From positions 1,674,001 through 1,738,000 of the forward strand of contig NZ_VLPK01000001.1 in the NCBI RefSeq assembly GCF_007558865.1: a stretch of 64,000 nt of DNA. The letters run 5' to 3'. Positions 26,706 through 35,526 of the stretch are shown here, one piece after another. Each line of letters opens with the position of its first letter. Position 1 is the first letter of the stretch. The stretch comes from Mucilaginibacter corticis (GTDB taxonomy: Bacteria > Bacteroidota > Bacteroidia > Sphingobacteriales > Sphingobacteriaceae). The translations under genes and the position numbers were made by a program. The notes below the pieces were generated by a model. That model saw nothing but the letters and a program-made list of their open reading frames with translations, did not search any database and was not told the DNA's origin.

Positions 26706-27590
26706 TTATTTCGCGTTAAATGCCGCTGCAAATTCTTTGGCAAAATCTTCTGTCTTTACATTGCCTAACACGGGTTTATGCAGATAGTAATCCTCATTGA
26801 TCAAGCCGGTGTGGCAGGCAGCAAACATTTCAACCATGGTGGCTGCTACGTGCGGCGCCATGCCGTACGACTCATACGCTTTTTGCATTTCGTCATCAGA
26901 GATCGTCACCCATTTCAGGTCTGGTTTGCCAATGGCCTCGCCTAAAATTTGAGCTATCTCATTACAGGTGCGTTCATCGCTGGCGGCGTAAACAATTTTA
27001 TTGCCGGTGGTTTTTGCTTCTATTTCTGACAAAGCAGTAGCAGCTATATCTTCCGGCGATACCAACACTACCCGGTCATCGCCACCATAGTTTGCGACCA
27101 TAACTCCGGCAGATTTTATCATGCCTGCAAAGCGATGCAAATTGTAATAAATATACGTAGCACGAACAAACGTAAGCGCTTCAAGATCGAGCTTGAGCAG
27201 TTCGTTTTCGATATAATGATGCAGCTTGATCAAACCCACGCCCTTTTCTAAATGCGCACCATAGCTGCTGATATAAACCACACGTTTTACGCCTGATTGG
27301 CGGAGAGCCATAATGTAACTATCGGCTACCTTGCGGCTGTACGCTACCGGGTCAGGCGCAGCATTATGCGGCGGGATCATTGCATGTACAACATCGGCAC
27401 CTGTAAAAGTCGCGGTTAAAAAATCGACATCATCTACCGAACCGATGGCAGCTACAGCCCCTAATGCCTCAATATCTTTTTTCCTGTCGGGATTGCTGCT
27501 GATAACAACAACCTCATGGCCCTTCTTTACTAATTCTTCCGTCAGGGGCTTGCCAATGTGCCCTAATGAACCTGTTACTATAATTTTCAT
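26706..27590 (-). CDS. NmrA-like NAD(P)-binding protein
   Basis: This 294-residue atypical short-chain dehydrogenase begins MKIIVTGSLGHIGKPLTEEL, giving the GxxGxxG dinucleotide motif. The upstream in-frame start at 27614 is less likely. An IRGR-like arrangement is replaced by VISSNPDRKK, and there is no classical YxxxK, as in NmrA/azoreductase-type members that often act as redox sensors or quinone reductases. It shares a strand with alkA-like (upstream) and araC (downstream). The substrate is unknown. Confidence 0.85.
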   Translation of the reverse strand: MKIIVTGSLGHIGKPLTEELVKKGHEVVVISSNPDRKKDIEALGAVAAIGSVDDVDFLTATFTGADVVHAMIPPHNAAPDPVAYSRKVADSYIMALRQSGVKRVVYISSYGAHLEKGVGLIKLHHYIENELLKLDLEALTFVRATYIYYNLHRFAGMIKSAGVMVANYGGDDRVVLVSPEDIAATALSEIEAKTTGNKIVYAASDERTCNEIAQILGEAIGKPDLKWVTISDDEMQKAYESYGMAPHVAATMVEMFAACHTGLINEDYYLHKPVLGNVKTEDFAKEFAAAFNAK

Positions 27591-27685
27591 GATATCTGTT
27601 TTTTGATAACACAAAATTCAATAACAGTAAAGAAACAGGCCTAACCAAATCTGCGCTTGTTGTAGTCAAAACGCACATGCAGTTG

Positions 27686-28312
27686 CTAACCTGTAGTTTT
27701 TGTGCTTTGTTGCTGATTGATCCACTGCCACAAGTGTACGCAGAGATACGTACGGTAAGGGCTCCATTGTTCTGACAGGGTAATAATATCTGCCCTCAAT
27801 TTTTTCCGGTCTGTTTTATCCAATCCAAACAGCATGGCCATGGCATTTTGGATACCAAGATCATCAGGGATAAAAATATCTTCCCTGCCAAGGCTAAACA
27901 TCAGCAATATATGAATGGTCCATTTGCCTACACCTTTTATAGTGCCCACATATTTATAAATGTCGTCATCGTTCATTGCCTTTAGCTGTTCCAGATCTAA
28001 GCCTTGGTCAATGGCAAATTGTGCTACATTTTTAATGTAACCCGCTTTTGCTGCGGAAAGGCCGATAGCCCTGAATTGTTCCACAGGCGTATCAATAACC
28101 TGTTGCGGGGTAGGTTCAAGCCCACCATAGATATTTATGAACCGCTTATAAATTACATCTGCCACTTTGGTTGATAGTTGCTGGTTCATGATAGAGGTAT
28201 ACAAAGCCAGGGGGATATTTGCCTTTTCTTTTAACTCATAAGGAATGCTGTTTTCAAACAGTTTAGCTAACAGCGGATCGGCGGACAGTCGGAGGTAATA
28301 AGCAGAATTCAT
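27686..28312 (-). CDS. DNA-3-methyladenine glycosylase II-like (HhH-GPD)
   Basis: This 208-residue base-excision glycosylase is of the AlkA/MagIII type. The helix-hairpin-helix is IKGVGKWTIHILLM, and the catalytic aspartate sits in FIPDDLGIQNAM. IMNQQLSTKVADVI is the conserved substrate-side helix. It removes alkylated purines from DNA. It is divergent from the SDR/TetR operon, with 153 bp between the start codons containing the two palindromic operators. Confidence 0.88.
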   Translation of the reverse strand: MNSAYYLRLSADPLLAKLFENSIPYELKEKANIPLALYTSIMNQQLSTKVADVIYKRFINIYGGLEPTPQQVIDTPVEQFRAIGLSAAKAGYIKNVAQFAIDQGLDLEQLKAMNDDDIYKYVGTIKGVGKWTIHILLMFSLGREDIFIPDDLGIQNAMAMLFGLDKTDRKKLRADIITLSEQWSPYRTYLCVHLWQWINQQQSTKTTG

Positions 28313-28392
28313 TTTTAAATATCGGTATTTATCCTGATGTCAAAATAGGAACAGATCAATTTGTCATCAAAAACTAATAATTGATTTTAATT

Positions 28393-28406
28393 GGAACGAT
28401 TGTTCC
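28393..28406. promoter_or_regulatory. Palindromic operator 1 (GGAACGATTGTTCC)
   Basis: A dyad with 5-bp arms (GGAAC/GTTCC) lies 73 bp upstream of the SDR start codon, in the -33 region of the candidate promoter. The near-identical second copy is centred 33 bp downstream. It probably binds the TetR protein encoded at 29274; the link is by position only. Confidence 0.7.
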
Positions 28407-28416
28407 GTTATGATAT

Positions 28417-28424
28417 TACATTTG
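28417..28424 (+). promoter_or_regulatory. -7 element TACATTTG for the SDR-TetR operon
   Basis: This perfect TAnnTTTG box lies between the two palindromic operators, 42 nt before the SDR start codon. Repressor bound at either palindrome would block it. Confidence 0.6.
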
Positions 28425-28425
28425 C

Positions 28426-28439
28426 GGAATGATTGTTCC
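28426..28439. promoter_or_regulatory. Palindromic operator 2 (GGAATGATTGTTCC)
   Basis: This is a second copy of the 14-bp motif, one base different from operator 1, at three helical turns (33 bp) centre to centre. It covers the expected transcription start just after the TACATTTG box. Confidence 0.7.
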
Positions 28440-28465
28440 AAATATAAAAACAATTAACATACAAT

Positions 28466-29215
28466 ATGAAAAAGTTATTAAATAAAGTAGCAGTTATAAC
28501 AGGCGCATCAAAAGGTATTGGTGCAGGTATTGCAAAAATTCTTGCTGAAGCCGGAGCGTCAGTAGTAGTTAACTATGCATCAGCCAAAGCCGGTGCAGAC
28601 AAAGTTGTTGAAGAAATAGTTGCAGCCGGTGGTAAAGCCATTGCTGTACAAGGCGACGTGTCAAATACGGCTGACGTAACCCGTTTGTTTGACGAAACAA
28701 GCAAGGCTTTTGGACCGGTAGATATCCTGGTAAACAATGCCGGTATCTATAAATTTGGCGCTATTGAAGAAATTAACGAAGACGATTTTCACAGCCAGTT
28801 TAACACCAACGTATTAGGCTTGTTGTTAACCACCCAGGGTGCAGTTAAAAACTTTAATGCCGATGGTGGTAGTATTATTAATATCGGATCGGTAGTGAGC
28901 AGCATTACGCCTCCGGGGAGTTCTATTTACACCGCTACCAAAGGTGCTGTTGATGCCATAACCCACGTTTTGGCTAAAGAGTTAGGCCCTAAAAAGATCC
29001 GTGTTAACTCAATTAACCCGGGCATGATTGAAACTGAAGGTACACATACAGCAGGCTTTATAGGCAGCGATTTTCACGCAGAAGCAGAACGCACCGCACC
29101 ATTAGGCCGTATAGGTCAGCCTGATGATATTGCTTCAATTGCGGTGTTTTTAGCCTCTGAAGATTCGCGTTGGTTAACCAGCGAAACGTTGTTGGCTGGC
29201 GGCGGTATCCGCTAA
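28466..29215 (+). CDS. SDR family oxidoreductase
   Basis: This 249-residue classical short-chain dehydrogenase has TGASKGIGAGIAKIL (cofactor binding), LVNNAG, the active-site Ser in NIGSVVSS, and the YTATK catalytic Tyr-Lys pair. The N of VVNYASAKAG suggests NADP(H) preference. The closest look is to 3-oxoacyl-ACP reductase or glucose-1-dehydrogenase-like members; the true substrate is unknown. It is followed by a TetR regulator and preceded by two operators, so it looks like a substrate-inducible enzyme-repressor pair. Confidence 0.92.
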   Translation: MKKLLNKVAVITGASKGIGAGIAKILAEAGASVVVNYASAKAGADKVVEEIVAAGGKAIAVQGDVSNTADVTRLFDETSKAFGPVDILVNNAGIYKFGAIEEINEDDFHSQFNTNVLGLLLTTQGAVKNFNADGGSIINIGSVVSSITPPGSSIYTATKGAVDAITHVLAKELGPKKIRVNSINPGMIETEGTHTAGFIGSDFHAEAERTAPLGRIGQPDDIASIAVFLASEDSRWLTSETLLAGGGIR

Positions 29216-29273
29216 TTATAAAAATTTAAGTAAATTGAATAGCTTTGCTGTAACAAGCAAAGCTATTTCTGTT

Positions 29274-29855
29274 ATGGCAAGGACGAAGGATTTTGATGAA
29301 GCTGAAGTGCTTAAAAAAGCGGTAAACCTTTTTTGGCTAAAGGGGTACAATGCTACGTCCATGCAAGACCTGGTAGATGGCCTGGGCATTAGCCGGTCAA
29401 GCTTGTATGATACCTATGGCGACAAGCACACGCTATTTATCAAAGCTCTTGAAAGTTACGAAAGCACCAACTCCGGCCAGATGTGTAAGATCGTCAACTC
29501 TGATCAGTCTGCAAAAGAAACGATCCGCAAATTATTGGAAATGATCGTAGGCGGGTTATTGGATGATCAGTCGCACAGAGGATGTTTCATGGTGAACGCC
29601 GAAGTGGAAGTTGCACCGCATGATGCGGAGGTGAATAAAATCATTTGCACCGCTGACCAGCAGGTGGAAGAAGCTTTTTACGAAGTGATAAAAAAAGGCC
29701 AGGACAATAACGAGATCAAAAATACCGGTGATGCAAGAGCTTTAGCAAGGTTTGTATTTAATACCGTGAAAGGTTTGCGTGTAACCGCAAAATCGACAAA
29801 TGACAAAGCCGTTTTTGAAGACGTGATCACAACGACGCTTTCTGTGCTTGATTAA
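29274..29855 (+). CDS. TetR/AcrR family transcriptional regulator
   Basis: This 193-residue repressor is taken from the ATG at 29274 (MARTKDFDEAEVL), the usual start for the family; an open frame from 29235 adds 13 non-homologous residues. The helix-turn-helix is TSMQDLVDGLGISRSSLYDT, then YGDKHTLF. The C-terminal ligand domain is of the TetR_C subtype seen in AcrR-like proteins (CFMVNAEVEVAPHD). It lies 58 bp after the SDR and probably autoregulates through the operators at 28393-28439. Confidence 0.9.
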   Translation: MARTKDFDEAEVLKKAVNLFWLKGYNATSMQDLVDGLGISRSSLYDTYGDKHTLFIKALESYESTNSGQMCKIVNSDQSAKETIRKLLEMIVGGLLDDQSHRGCFMVNAEVEVAPHDAEVNKIICTADQQVEEAFYEVIKKGQDNNEIKNTGDARALARFVFNTVKGLRVTAKSTNDKAVFEDVITTTLSVLD

Positions 29856-29962
29856 CCTTCTCCAATCTATTTACCGCCAAAAATCTGTCGCTTACCGATT
29901 TGCCGGGAGGTTTAGCCTTTTCATGATTGCCGCCATCGTAATTGCCAGATAGTTTTGGCGTT

Positions 29963-31141
29963 ATGAAGGCAAAGAAAATTCTTATTTCAGGGGCAAGTGT
30001 TGCCGGGCCGGCGCTTGCTTTTTGGCTCAATAAATATGGGTTTGAGGGTACTATTATTGAACGTGCGCCGGGCATCCGACCGGGTGGCTATGCCATTGAT
30101 TTCCGCGGGCCTGCAATGCAGGTTTTAGAACGGATGAATCTTGTTAAAGAGATAAAAAAATATGAAACCCGAGCGGGCAATATCACTATAGTAAATAAGA
30201 ACAATAAAAAATTGGCCGCTATGCCTGACGGCTTTACCAGCGGCGAACTGGAGATCATGCGCGGCGACCTGGCCAATGTATTTTACGAAGCTACTAAAGC
30301 CAATACCGAATACCTTTTTGATGACAGCATTACCGCCATACAGGAAGATGCTAATGGCGTAACCGTTAGCTTTAACCGTAGCGAAAGCCGCCGGTTTGAC
30401 CTGGTAATTGGTGCTGATGGATTGCATTCTAACGTAAGAGCTTTGACTTTTGGCGATGAGTCACAATTTATGCACCACCTGGGGATATATTTCGCCATTT
30501 TTAGTACACCAAACTTTATGCAGCTTAAAGACATGGCGGGTTTATATTACGGCACTTTAGGCAAACGGGTGGGTGTATTCAGCGCGAATAACGATACTGA
30601 AGCCAGGGCCAGTTTTTATTTTGCTTCTCCGCAGATCGCCTATAATTATCGTGATATCGCGCAGCAAAAAGAAATGATTCGCAGGCGCTTTATGGGCGAA
30701 CAATGGCAGGTGCCGCAATTGTTAAAACTCATGGATGAAGCACCTGATTTTTATTTCGACTCCGTAAGTCAGATCAGGATGGATAGGTGGCAAAAAGGCA
30801 GGGTAGTATTATTAGGCGATGCAGGTTACTGCGCTTCGCCCATGTCGGGCATGGGTACCAGTATGGCGGTGATAGGCGCTTATATTTTAGCGGGAGAATT
30901 GATGGCTGCAAATGGCAGCCATGTTATCGCTTTCAATAAATATGAAACTATGATGCGCCCATTGGTTTCGGCTTGCCAGAAATTAGCTGAAGGCGCTGAA
31001 TGGTTTGTGCCGCAAACCAAATTCAAACTTTGGATGAGCAGGCAGATCTGGAAAATATTGCCCTACACGCCATGGAAAAATATGATGATTGAAATGCCGT
31101 TAAAAGCGGCAAACGCTATCTCTTTGCCGGATTATAATTAA
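29963..31141 (+). CDS. FAD-dependent monooxygenase
   Basis: This 392-residue class A flavoprotein monooxygenase has an N-terminal Rossmann motif, ILISGASVAGPALAFWLNKY, with a GASVAGP variant of GxGxxG; the DG motif (LVIGADGLHSNVR) and the GDAGYCASPMSGMGTSMA motif (FAD ribose binding) follow. The family includes p-hydroxybenzoate hydroxylase-like and TetX-like enzymes; nothing here shows which substrate is oxidised. It lies 107 bp after the TetR gene and may belong to the same transcript. The ATG at 29963 is preferred over the open frame from 29942. Confidence 0.88.
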   Translation: MKAKKILISGASVAGPALAFWLNKYGFEGTIIERAPGIRPGGYAIDFRGPAMQVLERMNLVKEIKKYETRAGNITIVNKNNKKLAAMPDGFTSGELEIMRGDLANVFYEATKANTEYLFDDSITAIQEDANGVTVSFNRSESRRFDLVIGADGLHSNVRALTFGDESQFMHHLGIYFAIFSTPNFMQLKDMAGLYYGTLGKRVGVFSANNDTEARASFYFASPQIAYNYRDIAQQKEMIRRRFMGEQWQVPQLLKLMDEAPDFYFDSVSQIRMDRWQKGRVVLLGDAGYCASPMSGMGTSMAVIGAYILAGELMAANGSHVIAFNKYETMMRPLVSACQKLAEGAEWFVPQTKFKLWMSRQIWKILPYTPWKNMMIEMPLKAANAISLPDYN

Positions 31142-31230
31142 TAGTATAAAGTACGGTAATAGATTTAAAGTTTACTCTTGCCTGTAAATCTTATAAATAG
31201 GGATGAGTAAAATCAGTATATAAGCTTATT

Positions 31231-31629
31231 TTAATTTTCTTTAGCTTTTTGGGCTATCGCTTTTAACTTATCAATAGTTACAGGTTTGATCAGGTATTCT
31301 TCAACAAATGAGTAAGCGCCTGCCTGCGTCCTGTCTTCTTTTCTAACAGAAGTAGTGACCACGTAAATGGTTATCTTTTTACTAAGGCTGCCTGCCAGTG
31401 TATCGTATTCGCTCAAAAATGACCAGCCATCAACAATAGGCAGGTTAATATCTACAAATATCACATCGGGCAGTTTATCACTTTCGTCCTTGTGCTGGCG
31501 CAAATAATCCAAGAGTTGTTCGGCTTTATAATAATGCTGTATCTGGCTATAAGAATCGGTATTAGCGTGCGCGTAATCTATAATTTGATGAAAAATGGAA
31601 TCATCATCCAATACAATTAAAGTAGTCAT
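31231..31629 (-). CDS. Orphan CheY-like response regulator
   Basis: This 132-residue receiver domain has no output domain. Phospho-acceptor D60 lies in VIFVDINLPIVDGW, the acidic pair in VLDDDS, the Thr in TTSVR and the Lys K115 in YLIKP. It works by phosphotransfer or protein contact. No histidine kinase is adjacent, so its partner is elsewhere. Confidence 0.92.
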   Translation of the reverse strand: MTTLIVLDDDSIFHQIIDYAHANTDSYSQIQHYYKAEQLLDYLRQHKDESDKLPDVIFVDINLPIVDGWSFLSEYDTLAGSLSKKITIYVVTTSVRKEDRTQAGAYSFVEEYLIKPVTIDKLKAIAQKAKEN

Positions 31630-31908
31630 TTATATTATAATATGGGTTAGGCCTTATTGGTTTGCAACGTAAATTTGGGTAAAAATACTAAACAGGTCAA
31701 ATATATCGCTTATTTCATATAAATGATACAAATCATATTCCTCACGGTATTAAGAAAAACGCTCATAACATCCGTTTGAACAGCTTATATATTTTACTTA
31801 TCGACAGCATAAAATATACTTAGCAGATATTTAATTGTATTTTAGAAAAGTGCTGACCAATACAGTTTACCTGTGGCACCTGTAACCTACAAGAAAAAGT
31901 ATTTATAT

Positions 31909-34551
31909 ATGTCGCCAATAAAAGATATTAAACGCCGTGATTTTATAAAAGTTTCGGGTATGCTTACTGCCGGCCTGGTTGTTGCACGCGTACCGGCAAT
32001 TGCAGGTACGAAAGGGCTGAGCGCTTTATACCAAAGAGGCGCAGTAACTACATACTTTAAAAGCAAAAACGAATTGCAATACATAGGTATGCCTGTCGGC
32101 GGTATTAATTGCGGCACAGTTTACTTAGGCGGCGACGGGCGTTTATGGCTTTGGGATATCTTTAACAGTAACCAGGAAGGCATTGAACCCAAAGTTGTAG
32201 ACTGGGGCTATAAAGTACAGGATAAAGGGACAAAAGTTACTTCGCGAGACGGGGCCTGCTATATCCAACCGTCAAAGGATATCCGCCCGCTGGAACAAGG
32301 TTTTGCTATCAGGATCAATTACCAGGGCACTACCATCGTTAAACGATTCCATTACGATGACTGGGACGAGATAAAATTTGAAGCAACATATCCGGCGGCA
32401 ATTATTCACTATATCGATGCAAAACTGCCGTTGACTATAAAGCTGACAGCATTTGCTCCATTTATTCCGCTGGATGAAGATAATTCTAATATTCCGGTAA
32501 CCATTCAATCATTCGAGTTGAAAAATACGGGCACAACGCCAATGGAAATTGAAATAATAGGCTGGCTTGAAAATGCGGTCAACAAATTTTCAATGACAAA
32601 GGCTGATGACGGAAAACGGATCAATAAGGTTTTCAATACAAAAACTCATGTTTCGGTAAATGCATCTTTTGCCGCGACGGACTTAGCAAAGGCTAATAAT
32701 ACAGGAGATGCAGGGTCAATGTGCCTTTCTTTTATAGGTACGGATGCTGTTGGGATTCCTTCTTTTCAGCTGCCTTTTTCTGCGGATAATTTTCATGTAA
32801 GCAAAACTGATGAGGCTAGTGTGAATGCTGACGAAAAATTAATTGGAGGAATTGGTTCATCGGCAAAAATATCGCCCGGTAAAACGATTAAAAAAGATTT
32901 CGCCATTAGCTGGCATTTCCCTAACGTAGGCGAACGCATTAATGTACCCGATGCCCGGACCGGCCATTACTATCTGAATAAATTTAAAGATGCCCCTGCA
33001 GTGGCAGATTACGTAGCTGCTCATTTTTCTTTTTTATCCGGACAAACGATTTTATGGAAAAACACCTGGTATGATTCAAGCTTGCCGCATTGGTTCATGG
33101 AACGGACCTTTTCAAATATATCAGCATTGGCAACTACTACGTCGCACCGTTTTAAAACCGGGCGGTCATGGGCTTGGGAAGGTGTTGGCGCATGCGAGGG
33201 AAATTGCACACACGTATGGCAATACGCGCAAGCTATTGGTCGAATATTTCCGGCTATCGAGCGGGATAACCGCCAACGTGTGGACCTGGGGATATCTTTA
33301 CAGCCTGACGGCGGGATCTGGTTCAGGGGCGAGTATGATAAGCGCCCGGCAATTGATGGCCAGGCCGGAAGGGTTTTAGGCTGCCTGCGCGAACACCAGA
33401 TGAGTGCCGATAATACATTTTTAAAAACCAACTGGCCGCAAATTAAACGCGCTACCCAATTTATAATTGACCAGGACAAAAACGGCGACGGCATGACAGA
33501 CACGCCGATGGAAAACACACTGGACGCTGTTTGGGACGGAGAAATAGCCTGGATAGTAGGATTGTGCATTGCCGCTGTAAAAGCGGGCGGGGTCATGGCT
33601 CATGAAATGAATGACAATAGCTTTGCTGATCGTTGCAATGAGTACGTAGCAAAAGGCTCAAAGAATATGGATGCTGTTTTATTTAACGGCGAGTATTACA
33701 TCCACCGCCCGGATGCGGTTAAGGGCCGAAGCGGAATTGGGTCATACAATACCTGCCATATAGACCAGGTGCTGGGCCAAAGCTGGGCATGGCAGGTTGG
33801 GCTGGGCCGTATAAATAATAAGGATAAAACGATAAGTGCACTAAAGGCACTCTGGAAGCATAATTTTATGCAGGATGTCGGTCCGTTTGAAAAACAGCAT
33901 TCGGGTTGGCGCCCTTACGCGTTGCCCGGTGAAAGCGGTATGGTAATGAACACCAATCCCCTGAAAGAAGCCAATCCTTACGGCGAATCTGCAACCTGGC
34001 AAATGGGCTACTTTTATGAGTGCATGACAGGTTTTGAGCACCAGGTAGCCAGTCACCTGATGGCTGAAGGCATGACGGACGAGGCTTTGATTTTAACCAA
34101 AGCGGTTCACGACCGTTATCACGCCTTTAAGCGAAATCCGTTTAATGAAATTGAATGCAGCGACCATTATGGCCGGGCAATGGCAAGTTATGGCACTTTT
34201 ATAACTGCCTGCGGTTTTGAATACCACGGCCCGAAAGGGTTTATCCGCTTTGCGCCGAAATGGGACAAGAAAAACTTTAAAGCCCCGTTCACCACGGCAA
34301 AGGGTTGGGGTACTTACCGGCAAAAAGAAACTGCCGGTGTACAAGAGCACGTTTTAGAACTCAAATACGGATCATTGCAACTGCAAACTATCAGCCTGGA
34401 AAAATGGAATGTTAAGCAGCAAAAGGGTAAAGTAATGATAGGGGCACAATCGATTGCAGCCAATTTTGAGCAGCAAGGTAATAATGTACTGGTAACTTTG
34501 TCAAAGCCCGTACATCTTCAAACTAACCAATCTTTAAGGATCTTTATATGA
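31909..34551 (+). CDS. GH116 family glycoside hydrolase (GBA2-like), Tat-exported
   Basis: This 880-residue protein is taken from the ATG at 31909; the GTG at 31873 adds 12 residues before the signal. KRRDFIKVSGM followed by a hydrophobic stretch is a twin-arginine signal. The N-terminal beta-sandwich (IGMPVGGINCGTVYLGGDGR) and the (alpha/alpha)6 catalytic domain (CNCTHVWQYAQ-like region, NTLDAVWDGEIAW with the probable acid/base Asp, SWAWQVGL) fit GH116 (GBA2-N plus DUF608). Family members act on beta-glucosides or beta-xylosides. The substrate is unknown. It is convergent with an AraC gene. Confidence 0.85.
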   Translation: MSPIKDIKRRDFIKVSGMLTAGLVVARVPAIAGTKGLSALYQRGAVTTYFKSKNELQYIGMPVGGINCGTVYLGGDGRLWLWDIFNSNQEGIEPKVVDWGYKVQDKGTKVTSRDGACYIQPSKDIRPLEQGFAIRINYQGTTIVKRFHYDDWDEIKFEATYPAAIIHYIDAKLPLTIKLTAFAPFIPLDEDNSNIPVTIQSFELKNTGTTPMEIEIIGWLENAVNKFSMTKADDGKRINKVFNTKTHVSVNASFAATDLAKANNTGDAGSMCLSFIGTDAVGIPSFQLPFSADNFHVSKTDEASVNADEKLIGGIGSSAKISPGKTIKKDFAISWHFPNVGERINVPDARTGHYYLNKFKDAPAVADYVAAHFSFLSGQTILWKNTWYDSSLPHWFMERTFSNISALATTTSHRFKTGRSWAWEGVGACEGNCTHVWQYAQAIGRIFPAIERDNRQRVDLGISLQPDGGIWFRGEYDKRPAIDGQAGRVLGCLREHQMSADNTFLKTNWPQIKRATQFIIDQDKNGDGMTDTPMENTLDAVWDGEIAWIVGLCIAAVKAGGVMAHEMNDNSFADRCNEYVAKGSKNMDAVLFNGEYYIHRPDAVKGRSGIGSYNTCHIDQVLGQSWAWQVGLGRINNKDKTISALKALWKHNFMQDVGPFEKQHSGWRPYALPGESGMVMNTNPLKEANPYGESATWQMGYFYECMTGFEHQVASHLMAEGMTDEALILTKAVHDRYHAFKRNPFNEIECSDHYGRAMASYGTFITACGFEYHGPKGFIRFAPKWDKKNFKAPFTTAKGWGTYRQKETAGVQEHVLELKYGSLQLQTISLEKWNVKQQKGKVMIGAQSIAANFEQQGNNVLVTLSKPVHLQTNQSLRIFI

Positions 34552-34570
34552 TATAATTTTGGCTGATGTG

Positions 34571-35461
34571 TTAGTTAGCTAACTGCTTTTTAAACTGGTT
34601 AGGGCTTATACCAGTTTCTTTTTTGAACAGCCTTGAAAAATACGGCAGGTTTTCAAAACCAAGGTCGTATGCTATTTCAGATACGCTCTGATCATCAACT
34701 TTCAGGCGGTTCTTGGCTTCATTCACCAGGTAAATATGTATCAGGTCCATGGCGGTTTTGCCGGTTTCCTGTTTTAACAGATCGCTCAGGTAACGGGGGG
34801 ATAAATTAAGTTGCGATGCCAGCATGTTTACCGTAGGCAGGCCCTGGTTAAGAAACAATTCATTTTTGAAATAGGCAGCCAGTGCATTATTGAATTTTGA
34901 TACCGTTTTACCTGAAAGATCGGTGCGGTTTATAAACTGTCTCTTGTAAAAGCGTTGCGAGTATTTCAGCATGGAATCAATATGGGCAAGTATAATATCG
35001 CGGCTATACTCGTCAGTATTATTGCGGTATTCTTCATCTATTTTATGATAAAGGTCCCACATGATCTCTTCTTCGCGCGGCGACAGGTGCAGCGCTTCAT
35101 TTGCCTCGTAATCAAAAAAGGCATACTTGTTCATCTCGGTGTGTAGTGAGTGGCCATGCAGGAAATCCTCATGAATAAAAATAATAAAGGCATCCTCTTC
35201 ATACTCCACACCTTGAAACTCAATGATCTGCCGGGGTTTTACAAATATCATGCTGCCGTTATCATGATCATATTTGGTGCGCCCGTACATAACAACGCCC
35301 GACTTTAGCTTTTTAAACCCGATCATATAAAAATCAGATGTAAACTCGCGGCCGCCCAGCATACAGGTTTTCATACATCTGTATACGCTGAACAAAGGAT
35401 TCTCGGGCATAGGGAAGCCGCTATAACGGTGCATATCGGCCAGGTTTTTAAAATGTTGCAT
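34571..35461 (-). CDS. AraC family transcriptional regulator (second paralog)
   Basis: This 296-residue regulator has the same layout as the AraC at 25772: a cupin-type sensor (NPLFSVYRCMK, NGSMIFVKPRQIIEF) and a two-HTH DNA-binding domain (MLASQLNLSPRYLSDLLK, VSEIAYDLGFENLPYFSRLF). It begins 65 bp after the stop of an SDR gene on the same strand, again an enzyme-then-AraC pairing. A 13-bp-arm inverted repeat lies 15 bp upstream of its start. Confidence 0.92.
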   Translation of the reverse strand: MQHFKNLADMHRYSGFPMPENPLFSVYRCMKTCMLGGREFTSDFYMIGFKKLKSGVVMYGRTKYDHDNGSMIFVKPRQIIEFQGVEYEEDAFIIFIHEDFLHGHSLHTEMNKYAFFDYEANEALHLSPREEEIMWDLYHKIDEEYRNNTDEYSRDIILAHIDSMLKYSQRFYKRQFINRTDLSGKTVSKFNNALAAYFKNELFLNQGLPTVNMLASQLNLSPRYLSDLLKQETGKTAMDLIHIYLVNEAKNRLKVDDQSVSEIAYDLGFENLPYFSRLFKKETGISPNQFKKQLAN

Positions 35462-35476
35462 AATCTTACAAGTTAT

Positions 35477-35509
35477 ACAAATCTACACCTAAATACGGTG
35501 TAGATTTGT
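35477..35509. promoter_or_regulatory. 13-bp-arm inverted repeat before the AraC gene
   Basis: ACAAATCTACACC (35477-35489) and its exact complement (35497-35509) flank 7 bp. It sits 15 nt before the AraC start and 17 nt after the SDR stop. It could be an AraC operator or a terminator/attenuator between the two genes; there is no long T-run, so an operator is slightly favoured. Confidence 0.55.
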
Positions 35510-35526
35510 CAATACAATACCATTAA

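Noticed and set aside
29963..31141. Tetracycline-inactivating TetX
   Set aside because: The class A monooxygenase motifs are shared by many families; nothing specific to TetX can be claimed by eye.
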